A DNA stretch of 64,000 nt from Apostichopus japonicus (GCF_037975245.1 NC_092575.1:20233841-20297840); one strand, 5' to 3'; positions 1-13,263 are shown, counted from the stretch's first letter. Made by a program: numbers and translations. Notes: generated by a model from the sequence alone, not told the origin.

Positions 1-740
1 CAGTAAATACGCACACAGCTTGCTACTGTCGGTAATTAGACACTAGTGTACTGTCACTACATGCAGCTTCGGTCAATACCACACAACACAGTGTACTACA
101 GAGCAGCGATGGACATCTCAGGTCCAGCTAAAAGACAACAAGATATCGCATTTCATTGCTGTCTGCATTTTGTAGCGATAAGAAAAAAACTTCACTTGCA
201 AGCAACGGAAAGTTAACTTTTTCACAGGACGGCACGCGGTTTGGGGCGAGTCTTCAATGCCTGTAAAGTCCCTAGCAGTTGTGATTATGTAGCCTTGAAA
301 AAACGTAACCACTTACCGATATTAAGAAACATTTGTTCGAAATGTTACTTATGAGAGAATTTTTCTAGGAGATTATTCGTCGAGGCAAGATACCATACTT
401 GTATACCTAACGTGTCTGTATCTAATGCTCCTGCTATAACAAGTCGTTTACTGTCACTCTTAAAGCATGTTTCCATTACATGAACGTTGAATTATCTAAT
501 TCCACCACACTCCCCGCTCCTCTGGAAATCACCAATACCAGAAATGGACTTTTCAAAACTTTGGAGGCCAGTACGGATGACCCTGAAGCTTGAAGTAACT
601 TCGAATCCTTTCTACGGTGGTTATTACTACATGTTTTTTCCCATTTTTCTTTTCCTTGTTCTGTACAGAACGAACGAATTCTTTTCCATAACTTTCATCG
701 ACAAGTTTTCAGCACCCTTGACGAGTATTTTAATTTGAAC
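1..740. other. upstream region of the first candidate gene
   Basis: No coding region is convincing here. The last part probably holds the promoter and 5' UTR of the plus-strand gene whose ATG is at 741. I see no clear TATA box. Confidence 0.3.
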
Positions 741-791
741 ATGGAAGACATTAGGGAACTAGAATTAAAGACGAAAGAAGAGTTAGACAAA
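741..791 (+). CDS. candidate first coding exon of a small coiled-coil protein
   Basis: The ATG at 741 opens 17 codons rich in Glu, Lys and Leu (MEDIRELELKTKEELDK), typical of a short coiled-coil start. They end at a strong splice donor, AAA|GTGAGT, with the intron starting at 792. The exon ends in phase 0. The next good acceptor with an open phase-0 continuation is at 1900/1901. Function is unknown and I do not recognise the family. The exon is too short to prove by composition alone; the support is the coincidence of ATG, amphipathic sequence, strong donor and in-phase downstream exon. Confidence 0.5.
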
Positions 792-1900
792 GTGAGTAAA
801 GAGTTTCTGCTCTTGACGTTGCCCCCTTCCCCCCCCCCCCCAACCTCTCGATTTTAAGATTCATCATTCCTCTAACAGAATGCAACAGGGTACAGTACAT
901 TCAGCAAGCATTCACTTCAGATGATATGCATAGACTAAACAGAGAAAGAGATTGTGGCAATGCAATGAAGCATGTATGACAGTCCATGAGGCATAGAGGT
1001 ATCAGTAAAGCATATAACACAAAGGAATGAAGGAAATGAGATGAACAGTTGAAAACAGGGCAAAGCACCGCATCCACATTAAAAACCAGTCACTGAATCA
1101 TGGAGAAATAACATGGTTCGAAAAAAGTAATAGATGTTACTGAATTCTGTGTGTGTAATGGGTATGTCATTATATGCTTTTCAAATTTGAGAAATACTTC
1201 TAGACTTTTACAGGTTGAATCAATAAAACAAATGAACTTTAGAATATTAAGTATCTGTAAGCATTTGTAACTGTCAAACTATTGTTACCCCTATTTGTCA
1301 GTATTTAGGCTTTATTTGTTGTGTCTCGCACCCACGTGGTACCTGTCATGCCATCGGAATGGGCATGACATCGAGGTAGAAAACGTAGGATCTTATTCAA
1401 AGTTTTTTCAGCATTTCCGATGATATTCATAGTTTTTGTGGCCCACCCGATTTCAGTTTCGATCAATTGTATCGTTTGTTATGATCTCCTATCGTCCTAT
1501 GACATTTTAGCACGACATATTGGATATTTCTTACTTGGTTCTTTTTTGTTACGCTTTTGTCTCTCCAGGACAGGCAAAATGCTCCAGCTCGAGGAATGGT
1601 GGCTACGGAATAGTAGTATCTCGATCCCCTCAAAGGTTATGTATTACCCTACGGGCATCCAACTTTCCAATGAAATAGACCAGTCGATTAATTCAAGAGA
1701 CCGACCGACATCTAATCTTCCCATTACCAGTTTATCACCATTTTGGAAACATTTTTCTACCTTCCCACATTAAATTTACATTGCGTTCAATTTGTTTTTT
1801 TTGTTTTGTTTTGTTTGATATTTTTTGATGGCGCTGGGAAGGGGAAGGGGTGAAGGGAAATTGCATGCTTTACAATGAAAGCTCCCTCTCTCTCTCTCAG

Positions 1901-1948
1901 CTTAATGAAAGTGTGAATAATCTGTCAGAACCTCCATTACAACAATAA
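1901..1948 (+). CDS. candidate second exon, ending at an in-frame TAA (open again to 2059)
   Basis: A (CT)n polypyrimidine tract and CAG at 1885-1900 form an excellent acceptor. Reading in phase 0 from the exon at 741 gives LNESVNNLSEPPLQQ and then TAA at 1946-1948. That would make a protein of only 32 residues. After the TAA the same frame stays open for another 36 codons, with a protein-like Gln/Glu/Met-rich sequence (EQQEMSQQARIMISEF and onward), to TAG at 2057. The TAA could be a true stop, a read-through stop, a polymorphic or sequencing-derived substitution of CAA/AAA, or the break in a decaying gene. The sequence alone cannot decide. Confidence 0.4.
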   Translation, partial: LNESVNNLSEPPLQQ

Positions 1949-2062
1949 GAACAACAAGAAATGAGCCAACAAGCAAGGATAATGATATCAGAGTTCAATA
2001 TGGAATTGATTTCTGAGATGGATGAATTTTCCATCACAGGGAAAGCCACGGTCACCTAGTAG

Positions 2063-5000
2063 CAAACATTGATATTTAAGACTTGTGATCAAATTAGGAA
2101 GTATCAAGTGTGTACTTGTTAACTGTACTAATTACAAAAACAAGAAATTCTTTTTAAGTTACCTCAAGGTGTGTTGCATGTTTGAGCATAGCTCTTCAAG
2201 TAGAATTTTAAATTCACCATTGGGTTCTCAATTTCTTCTTCTTCTTCTTCTTATTCTTCTCCCTCTATACATCAACACCCCCCCCCCCTCCCCACACCCT
2301 TTGCCCGGTTTATTGAACAGTTACATTGTGTCCCCTTCCTGTGTTAATCAAAGTCACATTGTCCACCCCCCCCCCCATTCCCTCCACCCTTTCCCCTGTT
2401 AATCAAACAGTCACATTGTCTTTCATGGTGTATATTAATGAAAACAAGTCTTTGTTTAGCATCGTTTAATTCCAATGCAGCATGTAATGTTATGAGACAG
2501 TTCATTTGTGTTTCTTTTGGTATATGTATCCCACTTTGTTTTTTGTTTTTTCTCTCTTTTTTTTTTCTGTCTAAATATAGTTAGCCTATGTATCAGCTAT
2601 GCTTCTAAAGACATAATCATATCTTGTCATACTCAATATTGTCTATGATAGGTTTAGTGTAAGTTTTCCATCAAAAATAAAAGACACGTCATTTAACAGA
2701 GATTATTTCTACAACTTTAGTCTTATGGAGGGACAGTCTTCTTCTACAGAATCTAATCTAACCCTCCCCCTCCTCCTTCATTTGTCGTCTAAATTCAAAG
2801 CATTTTCAAACATTTTAGCTTTGTTCAACTCGTTTCAGTAATTTATTGCACAGCTGCTGTACCTGCTGCTTTTGGTTGTTTTAAACTACTCTTGCTTTTA
2901 ACTTACCATGGTTGTCCCAACCATCGTGTATTGAGAGAGGTTAATGTCCTCTTCTCAAGTAGATATATTCTTCATTTTGCAAAAACATGCTACAGTATTA
3001 CTTCTAGTATTCTGAAAGGTTACAAATCATGCACATTTATTGTTTCATCCTCCTCTACCCCCCACCCCCCCCCCTGCCCCTGCCACCGATTCTTAGCTCC
3101 TGTCTTCTCATTTTACCATCTGAGAAACCTCATGACTTTTGTGGACATGGCTGGGGGGCTGGTGCAGTTTTTATTAACAGGGTCTATAACAGTCCAACAC
3201 AAACTTATAACACAATTGGAACAAATGGATATATATGATATGTGATGTCAATTCAGGCTAAAGAAAATGCAACATTTTTATCATCTGTGGAGGACTTGAT
3301 CAATTTTACAATTTAAAATCATGGTGTGGTTAACACTAAATATCAATATGAAAATTAATCCAGGTGTATACATTTAACAGAATGGAATCGTTAATTGTAG
3401 GCTAATTATAAAAACTCATTGGGTGAAAAATCTCTTGGGAGGGCTGTGAGGTGGGGAGGGTGTGAGGTGGAAGGAGGAGGGTGGGTGTGGGAGGGTGGTG
3501 TTTGTCTGAGTGTTGCCTGTTTGGCAGGTCATTGTTCACAGAACAACCCCTTGAAAATTGCCTCAATAGTACAGAGAGAGAAGCGACCTCTACATATTTC
3601 TTGAACATGTAATTGTTCATTACGAAATCATTTAGATAAATACTTTTGTGGGAAATATCATTAAACTTTTAACCCTTCATATCAATGAAACTTGTGATGT
3701 GTTCGATCAAGCATGAATTCTATCTCTTCATCTTGAGAGATATATTATACTAGATCAATTTTTCATGCTTTTCAAGTATTTGTTTTCAGTGATAAATCTG
3801 GTTTGAAAAATTTTGTCTGCCTTAACAGGCTCTATGACAACCAGAATATTGCTTAAAAAATATGATTCTTGAAGCAAGTGGCATTTTACAATGGGTTAAA
3901 GGAATGTGTCTTCTTGGGACATAGTCATGAACAGGGGTATGTAGCTTAGCTGTATGGGTGTGAGTGTGTGATACTAAGCAATATTTAGATAATTTCAATA
4001 GAATTTCTTGTGATGATTTGTTATCATGGTAGTGTAGAATTCGTTTTTCATTTAATATCTTTGTTTTGTTTATTACCACAGTTTTTAGAAGCTGTCACCC
4101 ATTACCTAAGACAAGAGTGTCCAATTCTGCGTTGAATATTATATTGATGTAAGGTTATCAAATTATATCATTAAGAAGTATGACTGCTTGCCTATTGCTG
4201 GCATACTTAAATGCTTGTTAACACTATCGAAACTATGGACAAACAAAGTTTAAGGACAAAAAGATTTACTTTGATTTAGGTAAAAAGATCAAGTGTATAA
4301 GCTTGCACTTCTAGATGAACAGACATTTCCTTGTGGACTTGTGTTTGAACTCATGCAAGCTTATTGGGTTTTTCCTGATTGTACCCGTCCCCTTAACTGT
4401 CGAAGTTATAATTTCAGTTAAAACTAACTTATGTAGGTAGATGCTTTGAGAGGAGACAATATATCTCAACCAATTTGAGGTAACTCTTATTACAATAACT
4501 TAATTTCCTTTTCCTTACACATAGTGTCACTGTTTATTTAAACATTTCATTTATAAAGTTAAATGTACCAAAAAAGCGATTTAAAACAAATTAAGTAGGG
4601 GGCTAACTGTTACCCTGTAGACGTGACAGTCGAAAAAAGTATTATTTGTAAGATGTAAAAGGCCTGAAAATGATCGGACAGTTTATGTGAATTGTGGCCC
4701 AGGTACGCAACTGCTCTTAGGGTAAGAATCTGTCAAGATAATTGAACTGCGTGATAAAAAAAATAGGAGAAAATATTGCTAGTTTGGTTGAGTTGCCATC
4801 TTTGGGAATGTTATATTCATTTAAGTTTGCTCCTTGATAGAATTATTTTATCTTTTACGAAACTTTTTGATGAATATCATATATTTTCCAATTTTACAAA
4901 CGATTAACTTCCAATCTCTGAATGTGTATGCATAGCCTTTCATTGTGTCTTCAATTTGATAAATTGAAAACAAATCTTCTTTGGAACAACACTAGAATAA

Positions 5001-5598
5001 CTTTGGTAAAATATCTGTAGTTTTCATTAGATATCAAAGACATAATCCTGAGATAAAATTTGAAAACTTTGATAGAATACATTTGACAAACAAATGAAAA
5101 GACCATTCCATTATTGTCTCCTTAAAAAACATATTTATACAGGTTTAGTGTAGTTCACTTTTTGAAGTGGCTTTAAAGTTAATATGAAATGGTATTGTTT
5201 TAGGATACTTTGCCTCCTTAGAAAGTTGGACCACAGCTAGTTTCTTTCATCAATGACTTGGTTGGCATCTTTCTTTCTCCATTTCTTTCCTTCTTGGGTT
5301 TGTTGCTAACAGTTCATACGAACAACCAAAAGATCAATTTTCCCAAAGTAATTACAGAAAATTGTTATATTCATACCCATTTTGGACAGGGTTAGTGTTA
5401 AAGTGAATATGAAGAGAAAGCTCAAAGGTATTCTTGTTTAATAATGACATATCATGCAGTGTTTGTAGTAAACATATTTTTCATGTGATTGAACGACAGA
5501 TCAAGACTTTCTCATCTACCTAAAAATAATAAACCACTGCCTCGAATATAAAATATATCACCACCTGTCATTGAATGTCATGAATATGTTATAATACA
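2063..5598. other. gene-free stretch
   Basis: No supported gene. It holds poly-C runs (near 2278, 2368 and 3060) and a short degenerate tandem repeat at 2275-2425. Some of it may be intron or 3' flank of the small plus-strand gene. Confidence 0.4.
2275..2425 (+). repeat. degenerate tandem repeat, about 60 bp unit
   Basis: Three diverged copies of a block share the words CCCTT/CCCTTT, TTAATCAAA and CAGTCACATTGT. They are separated by C-rich stretches around 2285, 2335 and 2390. Confidence 0.5.
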
Positions 5599-5599
5599 T

Positions 5600-5601
<2 letters not shown>

Positions 5602-5645
<44 letters not shown>

Positions 5646-5646
5646 C

Positions 5647-5683
<37 letters not shown>

Positions 5684-5775
5684 ATAGGGCCTATATATAA
5701 TATACAAATATATATATATACATATGTGTATACATATATATACATATATGTATACATATATATGTGTGTGTGTGA
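5602..5775. repeat. (TA)n/(TACA)n microsatellite
   Basis: Alternating AT interrupted by ATACAT and GTGTGT units. Long Tyr/Ile open frames across it are an artefact of the repeat. Confidence 0.97.
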
Positions 5776-6184
5776 ATACCTATCAACATTCACAAAATGT
5801 CCACGTGAACACCTAACACCATGTTTGTCCTGACAGACACACTTTAATTGTATGGACATGTTATAGACATCACATACAAAGTTTACATGTGTACATGTGG
5901 ACTTCAGGTTGACAACTTCTGGACACCTCCCTGATGTGGACAATAGACGTCACATTACGTAGCTGTGAAAACCATGAAGTACACACGTGAGCTGTACAAA
6001 AGCATTTGGACAATATATATATTTTGTGGACGTGTTAACCTTTGTAAAAGAGATGGACACATCAGTCATTTCATTTTCACATTACCGTAAATACAGAGAA
6101 AGAACATAGCCCAGTAACTTTAACTATATTGCAATAGAATTAATTTGTTTAAACCCAATACCATTGTAAAGTATGTTATGAACC

Positions 6185-6186
<2 letters not shown>

Positions 6187-6233
<47 letters not shown>

Positions 6234-6294
6234 CATACATATATATATTTACATACATATATATATATATATATTTACATACATATATATATAT
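6187..6294. repeat. (TA)n microsatellite with TTACATAC interruptions
   Basis: A pure AT run is followed by three spaced ATATTTACATAC units. Confidence 0.97.
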
Positions 6295-9200
6295 CTTCTG
6301 GTATATTCTTCAGTTTTTTTCATGTTCATTGGTTTATTAGTTACAGACAGAGTTTTAATGAGTGATACATTAGAAGTTGTTCATAGTTTACCTGTAGGAA
6401 TACTGATCATCTTTCAGTGTCAACAGCTTAAAAAAGTGTACCTTTGAGAATCCAAAAACCATCCTTAAAAAACTGATTTTTAATATATTCTAATTATTGT
6501 AAAAGTTTTAAGCGTTATGATATAACTCTTTATCGTAATTGTGTTTCCATTGTTAAGTAATAACGGTGGCTGATGATTGTACCATAGATGTAAAATGTTC
6601 AAAGTGTAATTATGAATAATACTGTTTTAATTTAGAACTTAAGATAATGCTCCTATCTTTCTTTTATCATTTCGTGATAATGGGTAATACAATGACAAGA
6701 AAGATTGCAAAGATATTGATGTGTCCTTTTATATGTTTCCTGTTATATGTTCTTATGTATTATCCTTGATCTAAGATATGTGCACAAACAAACACACCTT
6801 ATATGACATGAAACCCCCCCCCCCCAACCTCACTTCTTCCCCTCAACCATACTCTACTATATGTGCATCATGCATATTCACGAATACCATGAATTAGAAC
6901 AGCCAGTTGGGACAATTTTCCTACTGCTAGTACCTCCCTTAGCTGTACTCCAATATAATGCTCTCAAAGCACTGGTATTGACAGTACAAACAGTTCCTAA
7001 CCTTGATTTGATAGAAACATGATATTCATACTGCTCGTACTGACAATAAGAGTGCTCTGAAGCGAGAAATAACACTACAGTATAGAAAAATTTTCCCAAC
7101 TGGGAGAATGAGAAATATGAAGTACGCAAGTGCACATGGTCATGTCAGACTTAGTAACATGCAAATGGCTTTAAACTCATTTACAAAATGTTGTTTGCTT
7201 ATCACAACAGTGGGTTTCGCTTTCGTCGACAAATAGAGACACTTTACTATTCAATGGGGGATTTATTCGTCCTGGTGTTATCAAAACATGATGGTAGAAT
7301 ATTAATGAGCATATACTCTTTAGCGTGCAAGGGGGATCAGCATAGTTTCACATATGGTCTTGTCGGTCCTCGTAATAAAGGACTGAATGTTGATTGTTAA
7401 TTGAGCTTTAAACATGTAGCAAAGGTAAAAATAAACCCAGTTGGTTTTTGAAATGCCGACTTTATATCACCGAGTTTTATGATTACCTTTAGGGTTACCA
7501 TGCAACTAAACTATATAAATAAGACTGTTGTGTGTAGGAGCAAATCTCATGACACACATTCCGAGGAATTTGGCAGTCAAACTCAAATTAATTAGTGGCA
7601 TGGTTAGATTGAACTGATTAATTTTAAGAGATAACAAACCGTGTTTTTCCATCAAAAACACATTAGGAATCCTTATTTTCTACCTGTGCAAATAAATAAC
7701 AATACACAGAGTCGACGATTTGCACGTAACTTCACAGGTGTTGACCTTTAACCTCACTCCCTTGTCAGTAACTCAACGTAAATCCACAAGCGATCGTTGA
7801 ACATAAACCAAGGTGTAAACGCAAGTGATTAAAGATCCATAAAAAACCTCAATCACTAGAATGTTGCTATAGCGACCGCGATAAAGCAAGGTAAGGGTGC
7901 TAGTAAGGACCATTTGGTTACTAAAAACAAAACTCGAATAACAACTTGGAGAACTGCTTCGCTCGGCAGAGCCAAGATGAGCTTTTTCCGAGAATGTTAC
8001 AAACCAGGGTTAATGTTACTCCTTCTGTAAGGCCTACATGACGAGTTAGGAACGGAGGAGGGCGTGCTACACAGTCCGAGGCCCAAAGTGAATTAGAGGG
8101 TCCGGGACAACAAGGAGGGGCGCGGTGAAATATGGGGAAAAGAATATAGTAGATATTCTCATGTTATAATATATTTAACGTTAAGTGAAGAACAGTAACA
8201 GGGGATCCGTTTATAATACATCAAATGGTGCCTTCGGGGATATATTTTGACTGTAATCAGGTTTAAACGAAATGGTTGTCATGCTGGCAACAGTGTGAGG
8301 TTGAAAGGAAGGAGGGGGGGGGTGGTCACACCGGGGAGTGGTGTTATTCTTCCTCGGATGCATGTGTAAACTGTCCCTCGACTGAACATTTTCTCCCAAC
8401 TGACGCGGACGGAAGTTGGATGAGGGGATACTCCCCTGTCCCCTTTCCGCATGCCACTGCTCCAATCCTCTCACTTCAGCCCCGAAGGGTGAAGCCCTCT
8501 CCCTCCACCCAGAGATAAAGCCCGCCCTCCCTCCCCTCCTCCCGCCCCCTCCCCCCCCCCCCGGACAAAGCCCTCTCTCTTCACCCGGGATGAAGCATCT
8601 TGTGAATAAAGTTATACTTGTTTGTGCTTGAATCAACATTCGAATCCATACTTTTAGATCAAACTGTTCCATGGAGAAATTTCGAGCAATAAAAGAACCA
8701 AAGATAGCGTCAAGGATATTTTTTCTCGTTGATTTAGTCTAGATCTAATAATATCATACTCCGTCATTAAAGGAAAGAGTTGGGTAACAGAAAACATAAT
8801 ATTCGCAAGGAATCGATAAAATTAGGTAAAAAATTCAAAACCGGTTTGTAAAGGAAAGAAATGAAACATTATATAACATTGGCTGGGGTCGAGGTTAACT
8901 AGAGCCTAACCACCTCCCAACGCGTGCGTGTGCGTGTGTGTGTCTGTGTGTATTTGTTTGATATTTGTATACATAGAGTCCCTCCCATATCGTTCTTGCT
9001 ATGTATTTATTTCTTCATCAATTTTCTTACTAAAATTCTAATGAAACAACAAAGGGAGACCTTATTTTCCTTAAAATAAAACATAAAAGTTGAACTACCA
9101 AGATAGACTTAAAAAAAGAATAATTTCAGAGTACTGTACTGTCTGATACACAAAGTCTAAATTTTCTGTTTGTCTTTTGTTATTGTTTATTAAATGTCTT

Positions 9201-10371
9201 CTTTCTTCATTCCCTTAATATATCATTAATAGATTAATCTGATCAATTTACTTCAAACTTCAATTTCAGATATATTTTCACATATTGCTGCTACTGCCAT
9301 AATCTCATTAACCTCATGTAGACTTCTTCCCCTCCCTCCCCGCCCCCCCCCCCATGGGTTTCTCGGAAAATCGAGTTGAAGTCAGCAGTATAATAATGCT
9401 GCTGATTTGGTTTATTCTAATGCAGAACTAACGTCTACCTGGAAACTATTTCCTTAAACACCACAACAATCTTGATAATGAACTTTTAAGTGTTAGATTA
9501 CCATCTCAATTTAATCCCATTCACGTATCCCTGAGTTGCCCTCCCTTACTCTTCCACCTTAACAATAGCTCAATAGCCCAACGTGCACCCTTAATACCCC
9601 TTTAGTCCTGTCAATCATGTAAGTTGACACAGCGCTCGGGGAGATGGCTGTCAATCAGGGTGCGTCCATTTATGAAGAGCTATCTCTCTTTCATCTAAAA
9701 ATCTTTTAAAATTTTATAAGAAAAGTTAAAGACTTTTGAATCCCAAATATGCTAATCGATGCATTCATTTAATAATTACAAAACATTTTTACCCAAATTT
9801 AAGTAAATGATACAATATTTAGGAATAGTTAAAACCAAGTAAAAATACAGTTTACCTTTTTAAAATTGGTACAGTCTAACTATTGAATAGTCATTAGGCT
9901 TGTAGAACGCAATTCTCAACAGGCATGTTTACTTTTCTGATTGTTATCACACTGTGAGTCGAGGAATGTGACTCGCTGCTCAACGGAGCTTTTCATCAGC
10001 GCAGTGCATAGGGTGATTCCACAAACTGACTTGTTGAGAGGGGAATATTGTATATGTCTATACGTGTGACGCACGTTTCGTTTTAACTGAGGTTTATAAT
10101 AACTGGTAGTGGAAGTTTTACAAACTTTTTACAAGCGATTTGCAAATTCATTGGTGTAAAACAGTGTTAGATGTTTGCAATCATGGATGTGATTGTTTCG
10201 AATGTTCTTCTACTTCGTGGATAAATAATCAGGTAGTTAAAAGAGCCTTGGAAATAACGTTTGTGGTAACAATTTTTGTAGCATCGGGATATTGCTTTTG
10301 GAGGACGGTTATAGGATATTATAACAACAGTACTTCGTGAGAATATTGTCTTGGAAATCCGTAGGAGGTGG
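6295..10371. other. gene-free stretch and 5' flank of the large plus-strand gene
   Basis: No supported coding exon. It includes poly-C runs (6813, 8549, 9345) and a GT-rich microsatellite at about 8925-8953. The last few hundred bases before 10372 contain short ATG-led frames, as expected of a promoter plus a 5' UTR with several upstream ATGs. Confidence 0.4.
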
Positions 10372-10506
10372 ATGTTACGTGTGTTTGGTAATAAAACACT
10401 GGATTTTTGGGGAAAACGTTGGCTTGATTCAAGGATTTGTTGGAAAACGTTTTTTTCATTCATGAAGTGTGACTCTCAAAGCATTTGTTTTCACATGAAA
10501 ATGTGA
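10372..10506 (+). CDS. upstream ORF (44 codons) overlapping the main start
   Basis: The ATG at 10372 opens 44 codons that end in TGA at 10504-10506. The last A of that TGA is the first base of the main ATG, giving the five-base arrangement TGATG. Three further in-frame ATGs lie inside it (10462 and two in the last four codons). The geometry fits termination-reinitiation or start-site competition, assuming this stretch is in the mature 5' UTR and not spliced out. The peptide is not recognised. The frame is clear; translation is inferred. Confidence 0.5.
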   Translation: MLRVFGNKTLDFWGKRWLDSRICWKTFFSFMKCDSQSICFHMKM

Positions 10507-13263
10507 TGTATTCAACGGGCTGTACCCAAAGGTCAGGACACTTTTCTAACGTTTACCCTAAGCCTGGTTTTGAGAGGAATATGCCGTCCATCCATTCGAC
10601 CGTGCCTGGGAATTACGGGCCTAATTATAGGCCATCCTGGGGTACAAATAGTAGTTCAATGCAAAACCATTATCAGGTGAACAAACTGAACTCGTTGGAA
10701 GTTTACGAAGCTACAAATGGTTTTAATAAACAGCAGGCTGGGTACAGTCACGAGGCGGGTTGGGGAGGCACAACTCCCGACCAGAGGGTGTGCTATGGCG
10801 AGTGTAAACGTAGCGGTAGAATGTGTGCTTCATGTGTAGAATATATGCAGTGTAATTATGGTATTCAGAAATTGAGCGGGAGAAGTCAAAGCCAGATGCA
10901 GACGACACCGCCGTACTCACAGCGACATCCTAGTTGGCATGGTGGTCACACTAATCACGTGGTACCGTCTCAGAGGGTACCCACACATAACGGGTACCCG
11001 TTGCAAAGGTCGAATTCAGAGCCGACTGGGTACGGATTTAATGCTAACTACAACCACCAACAAGATCAAGGCAGCTCTCCGAACTGGGTCGCAAAATCAC
11101 ATGCGGTGGATGTTAATCGCCGAACTGCTACCTGGTACCCAAATGGGTTTCACCAAAGCACTACCCATCAGGGTATATCCCCACCTGATAACAGCTTACA
11201 GTTTAAAATGAATTCGTATGAAATGACGAACCAGAGACATAAACTACAACAAACTATGCGTCCACCCCAGTCTGCAACCTCCACAATGTCGACGGATCGC
11301 GCCAACGTCATGACCAGACCTCAAAATCACTTTAGTTCAAACCAGTGGAACAGTCCAGTAGCTATGTCGTCAATGCCAAATGCATGTGCCTCCTCGATGA
11401 ACAGTACACAGTCTGTGAGTCAACGAAATCACGATAACCGCCCGGAGTCTTTGCAACAACACCACGGTTGTGCCTTTCCTCCCACACCGCCAGCAGAACC
11501 TACACATTATGCCATGACAGGCAATAAAATATCTAACAATACAAGCTGTCAACTCTCTCAGATTTCTCAGCAGCCATTAATGTGCTCACCCACTCAACAA
11601 CATTCGCGTGAATCGCCATATTGGAATGGTGCTACCCCAACAGTTAGTAAGCGTAGCGTTGACGGTATATCGAAATATCAGTATTGCTCACAGAGTGATG
11701 CTATGACTTCGACAGGCATTGCGTCATCTACGCAGAGTGGAAACTTGCAAACCCAGTCGGCTATGAACTCACCATCAGCGTGCCCAAATTTGCCGGCCAC
11801 TTGCGATCTCTCCGACAAGGCGTGGCAAAATGATATCGCCGACATTAATACCACTGGATGTGAAGTTAATGATAAAGCGCGCATTTTTAGCGCAGAATTG
11901 GAAAAGCTGGCGAAACTCTCGCAAACCTTTGAAACGGATGACTTTGAGTTTACCAATGGTGCCACAAATACCGATATAGTATCGCCATCCATCAAGACAA
12001 TACCATCAGAAATGTCGTGCACTAGTGTTGTAACTTCTTCCATTTCGTCCACCGAAAAGGGGACCTGTTTCGAAAACACGACGAGACGTGTTCCTTACAG
12101 TCCAGGGCAGTCAGAATTTACAAATTTGGAACAGTGTTTACCATGTACACCAGAGACAAATACTAGATCCGTACGTGTAAATTCGCTCAATGAAACGGAT
12201 TCGCAACACGGGGAAAAGAAATTAGACGAAACTAATTCGACGACAACATCGGAGACGCCGATAGATGAAAACGGTAAACCGAAAACGAAACATACAGATT
12301 ATCTGGATCAAACATCAGACGTGAATCCTTACGGCTCTCAGAACTGTATCGCCGCATTGTCGGCTTCGTGCCGTAAAATGATTGCGGATATGGATAAACC
12401 GGAAAAGAACGCCGCCACGGAGCAATCGTCGCCTAAACCAAGTAATACATCTCAACAAGGCCATAATAATAATAATAACATGAACAATTATATGGATAGT
12501 ACAAACGGTATGGTTAACTGCTTCAACGGACCCTATGGATCCATGCAACAACAACAGCAACAACACCAGCAACCCAATCAAAGTTTCCCCGTTGACCCCT
12601 TCACACTTCATTATTCCCAACTGCCATTACCGAATCAGATTCACGGGAATCCCGATAAAAGTCGACGGGGACGGAAAAGAAAATCTACCGTCGGTCGCGG
12701 CGCAGGATCCGTTGGAAACGGTCGGCATTATGAACATTCTGATTTAACCAAAAGGCCAGCAAATATGATAACCGCGCAACATTCACCTCATGATAGCTTT
12801 GGTAAAGATTTCGATACATCGCGGTCACCGGTGCTTAACAGTTCGGATACCGATTTACGGAACATTAGTCCGACTTTCTCTGACGGACCAGTAAGTTTCG
12901 ATATTTTAGACAGTGTCTTTTCACCAGGTAATAGCTTGGATACTTCGGCGAACGATCTCACGACTATTTTAGAAGGGACTAATGGGAATGGCAATTTTCC
13001 GCACTGTAACTCATTTTCGAACTATGAAACCGTCTTACACCCCTCTGGTCACCCTCAGTCTTCATCTTCGCCAAGCCACGGGGGTCTTCCCCCCATAGTG
13101 ACGTCGTCGTCGTCGTCACACGGATCTTCCGTTGGTGCCAATTCACAGGAACGTCACCCTCTTGAGATTCTCCAAGATCAGATTAAAATCCAAAGACAGC
13201 AATTCAGCTTAGATTGTTCATCAGACAAATTACAAGAACAGAATAACAACAATTCTAGTACAG
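10506..13263 (+). CDS. large 5' coding exon of an AT-hook-like, low-complexity nuclear protein
   Basis: About 919 codons are open from ATG 10506 to a strong donor, ACAG|GTGAGC, at 13263/13264; the exon ends in phase 1. The frame also runs upstream to 10473 without another ATG. The product is rich in Ser, Asn, Gln, Thr and Pro. Visible features: a Cys cluster at about 96-116 (C-x3-C-x6-C-x2-C-x5-C); an Asn run near 653-659; a Gln run near 681; a basic AT-hook-like RRGRKRK at 720-726; an acidic-hydrophobic FDILDSVFSPG near 798, which could be an activation segment; a Ser run near 867; and a predicted helix, LEILQDQIKIQRQQF, at 886-900. This composition fits a transcriptional or chromatin regulator, with the catalytic or DNA-binding domain probably in later exons. 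I cannot assign a family. TET-type or other chromatin regulators with large N-terminal exons are possibilities only. The following intron is long; no later exon was found. Confidence 0.88.

Noticed and set aside
5599-6447. Long Tyr/Ile-rich open frames on both strands
   Set aside because: They are translations of TA/TACA microsatellites (also at 17.3 and 42.0 kb), not proteins.
8211-8672. 153-codon minus-strand frame with Gly run
   Set aside because: It crosses a poly-C/GGGAGG-rich stretch; overlapping frames on the other strand are equally long and no domain is visible.
10485-10505. Start of the large exon at a TTG codon
   Set aside because: The frame is open there, but the first ATG is at 10506; a TTG start is unlikely in an animal nuclear gene.
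11678-12079. 133-codon minus-strand frame
   Set aside because: It is a shadow of the large plus-strand exon.
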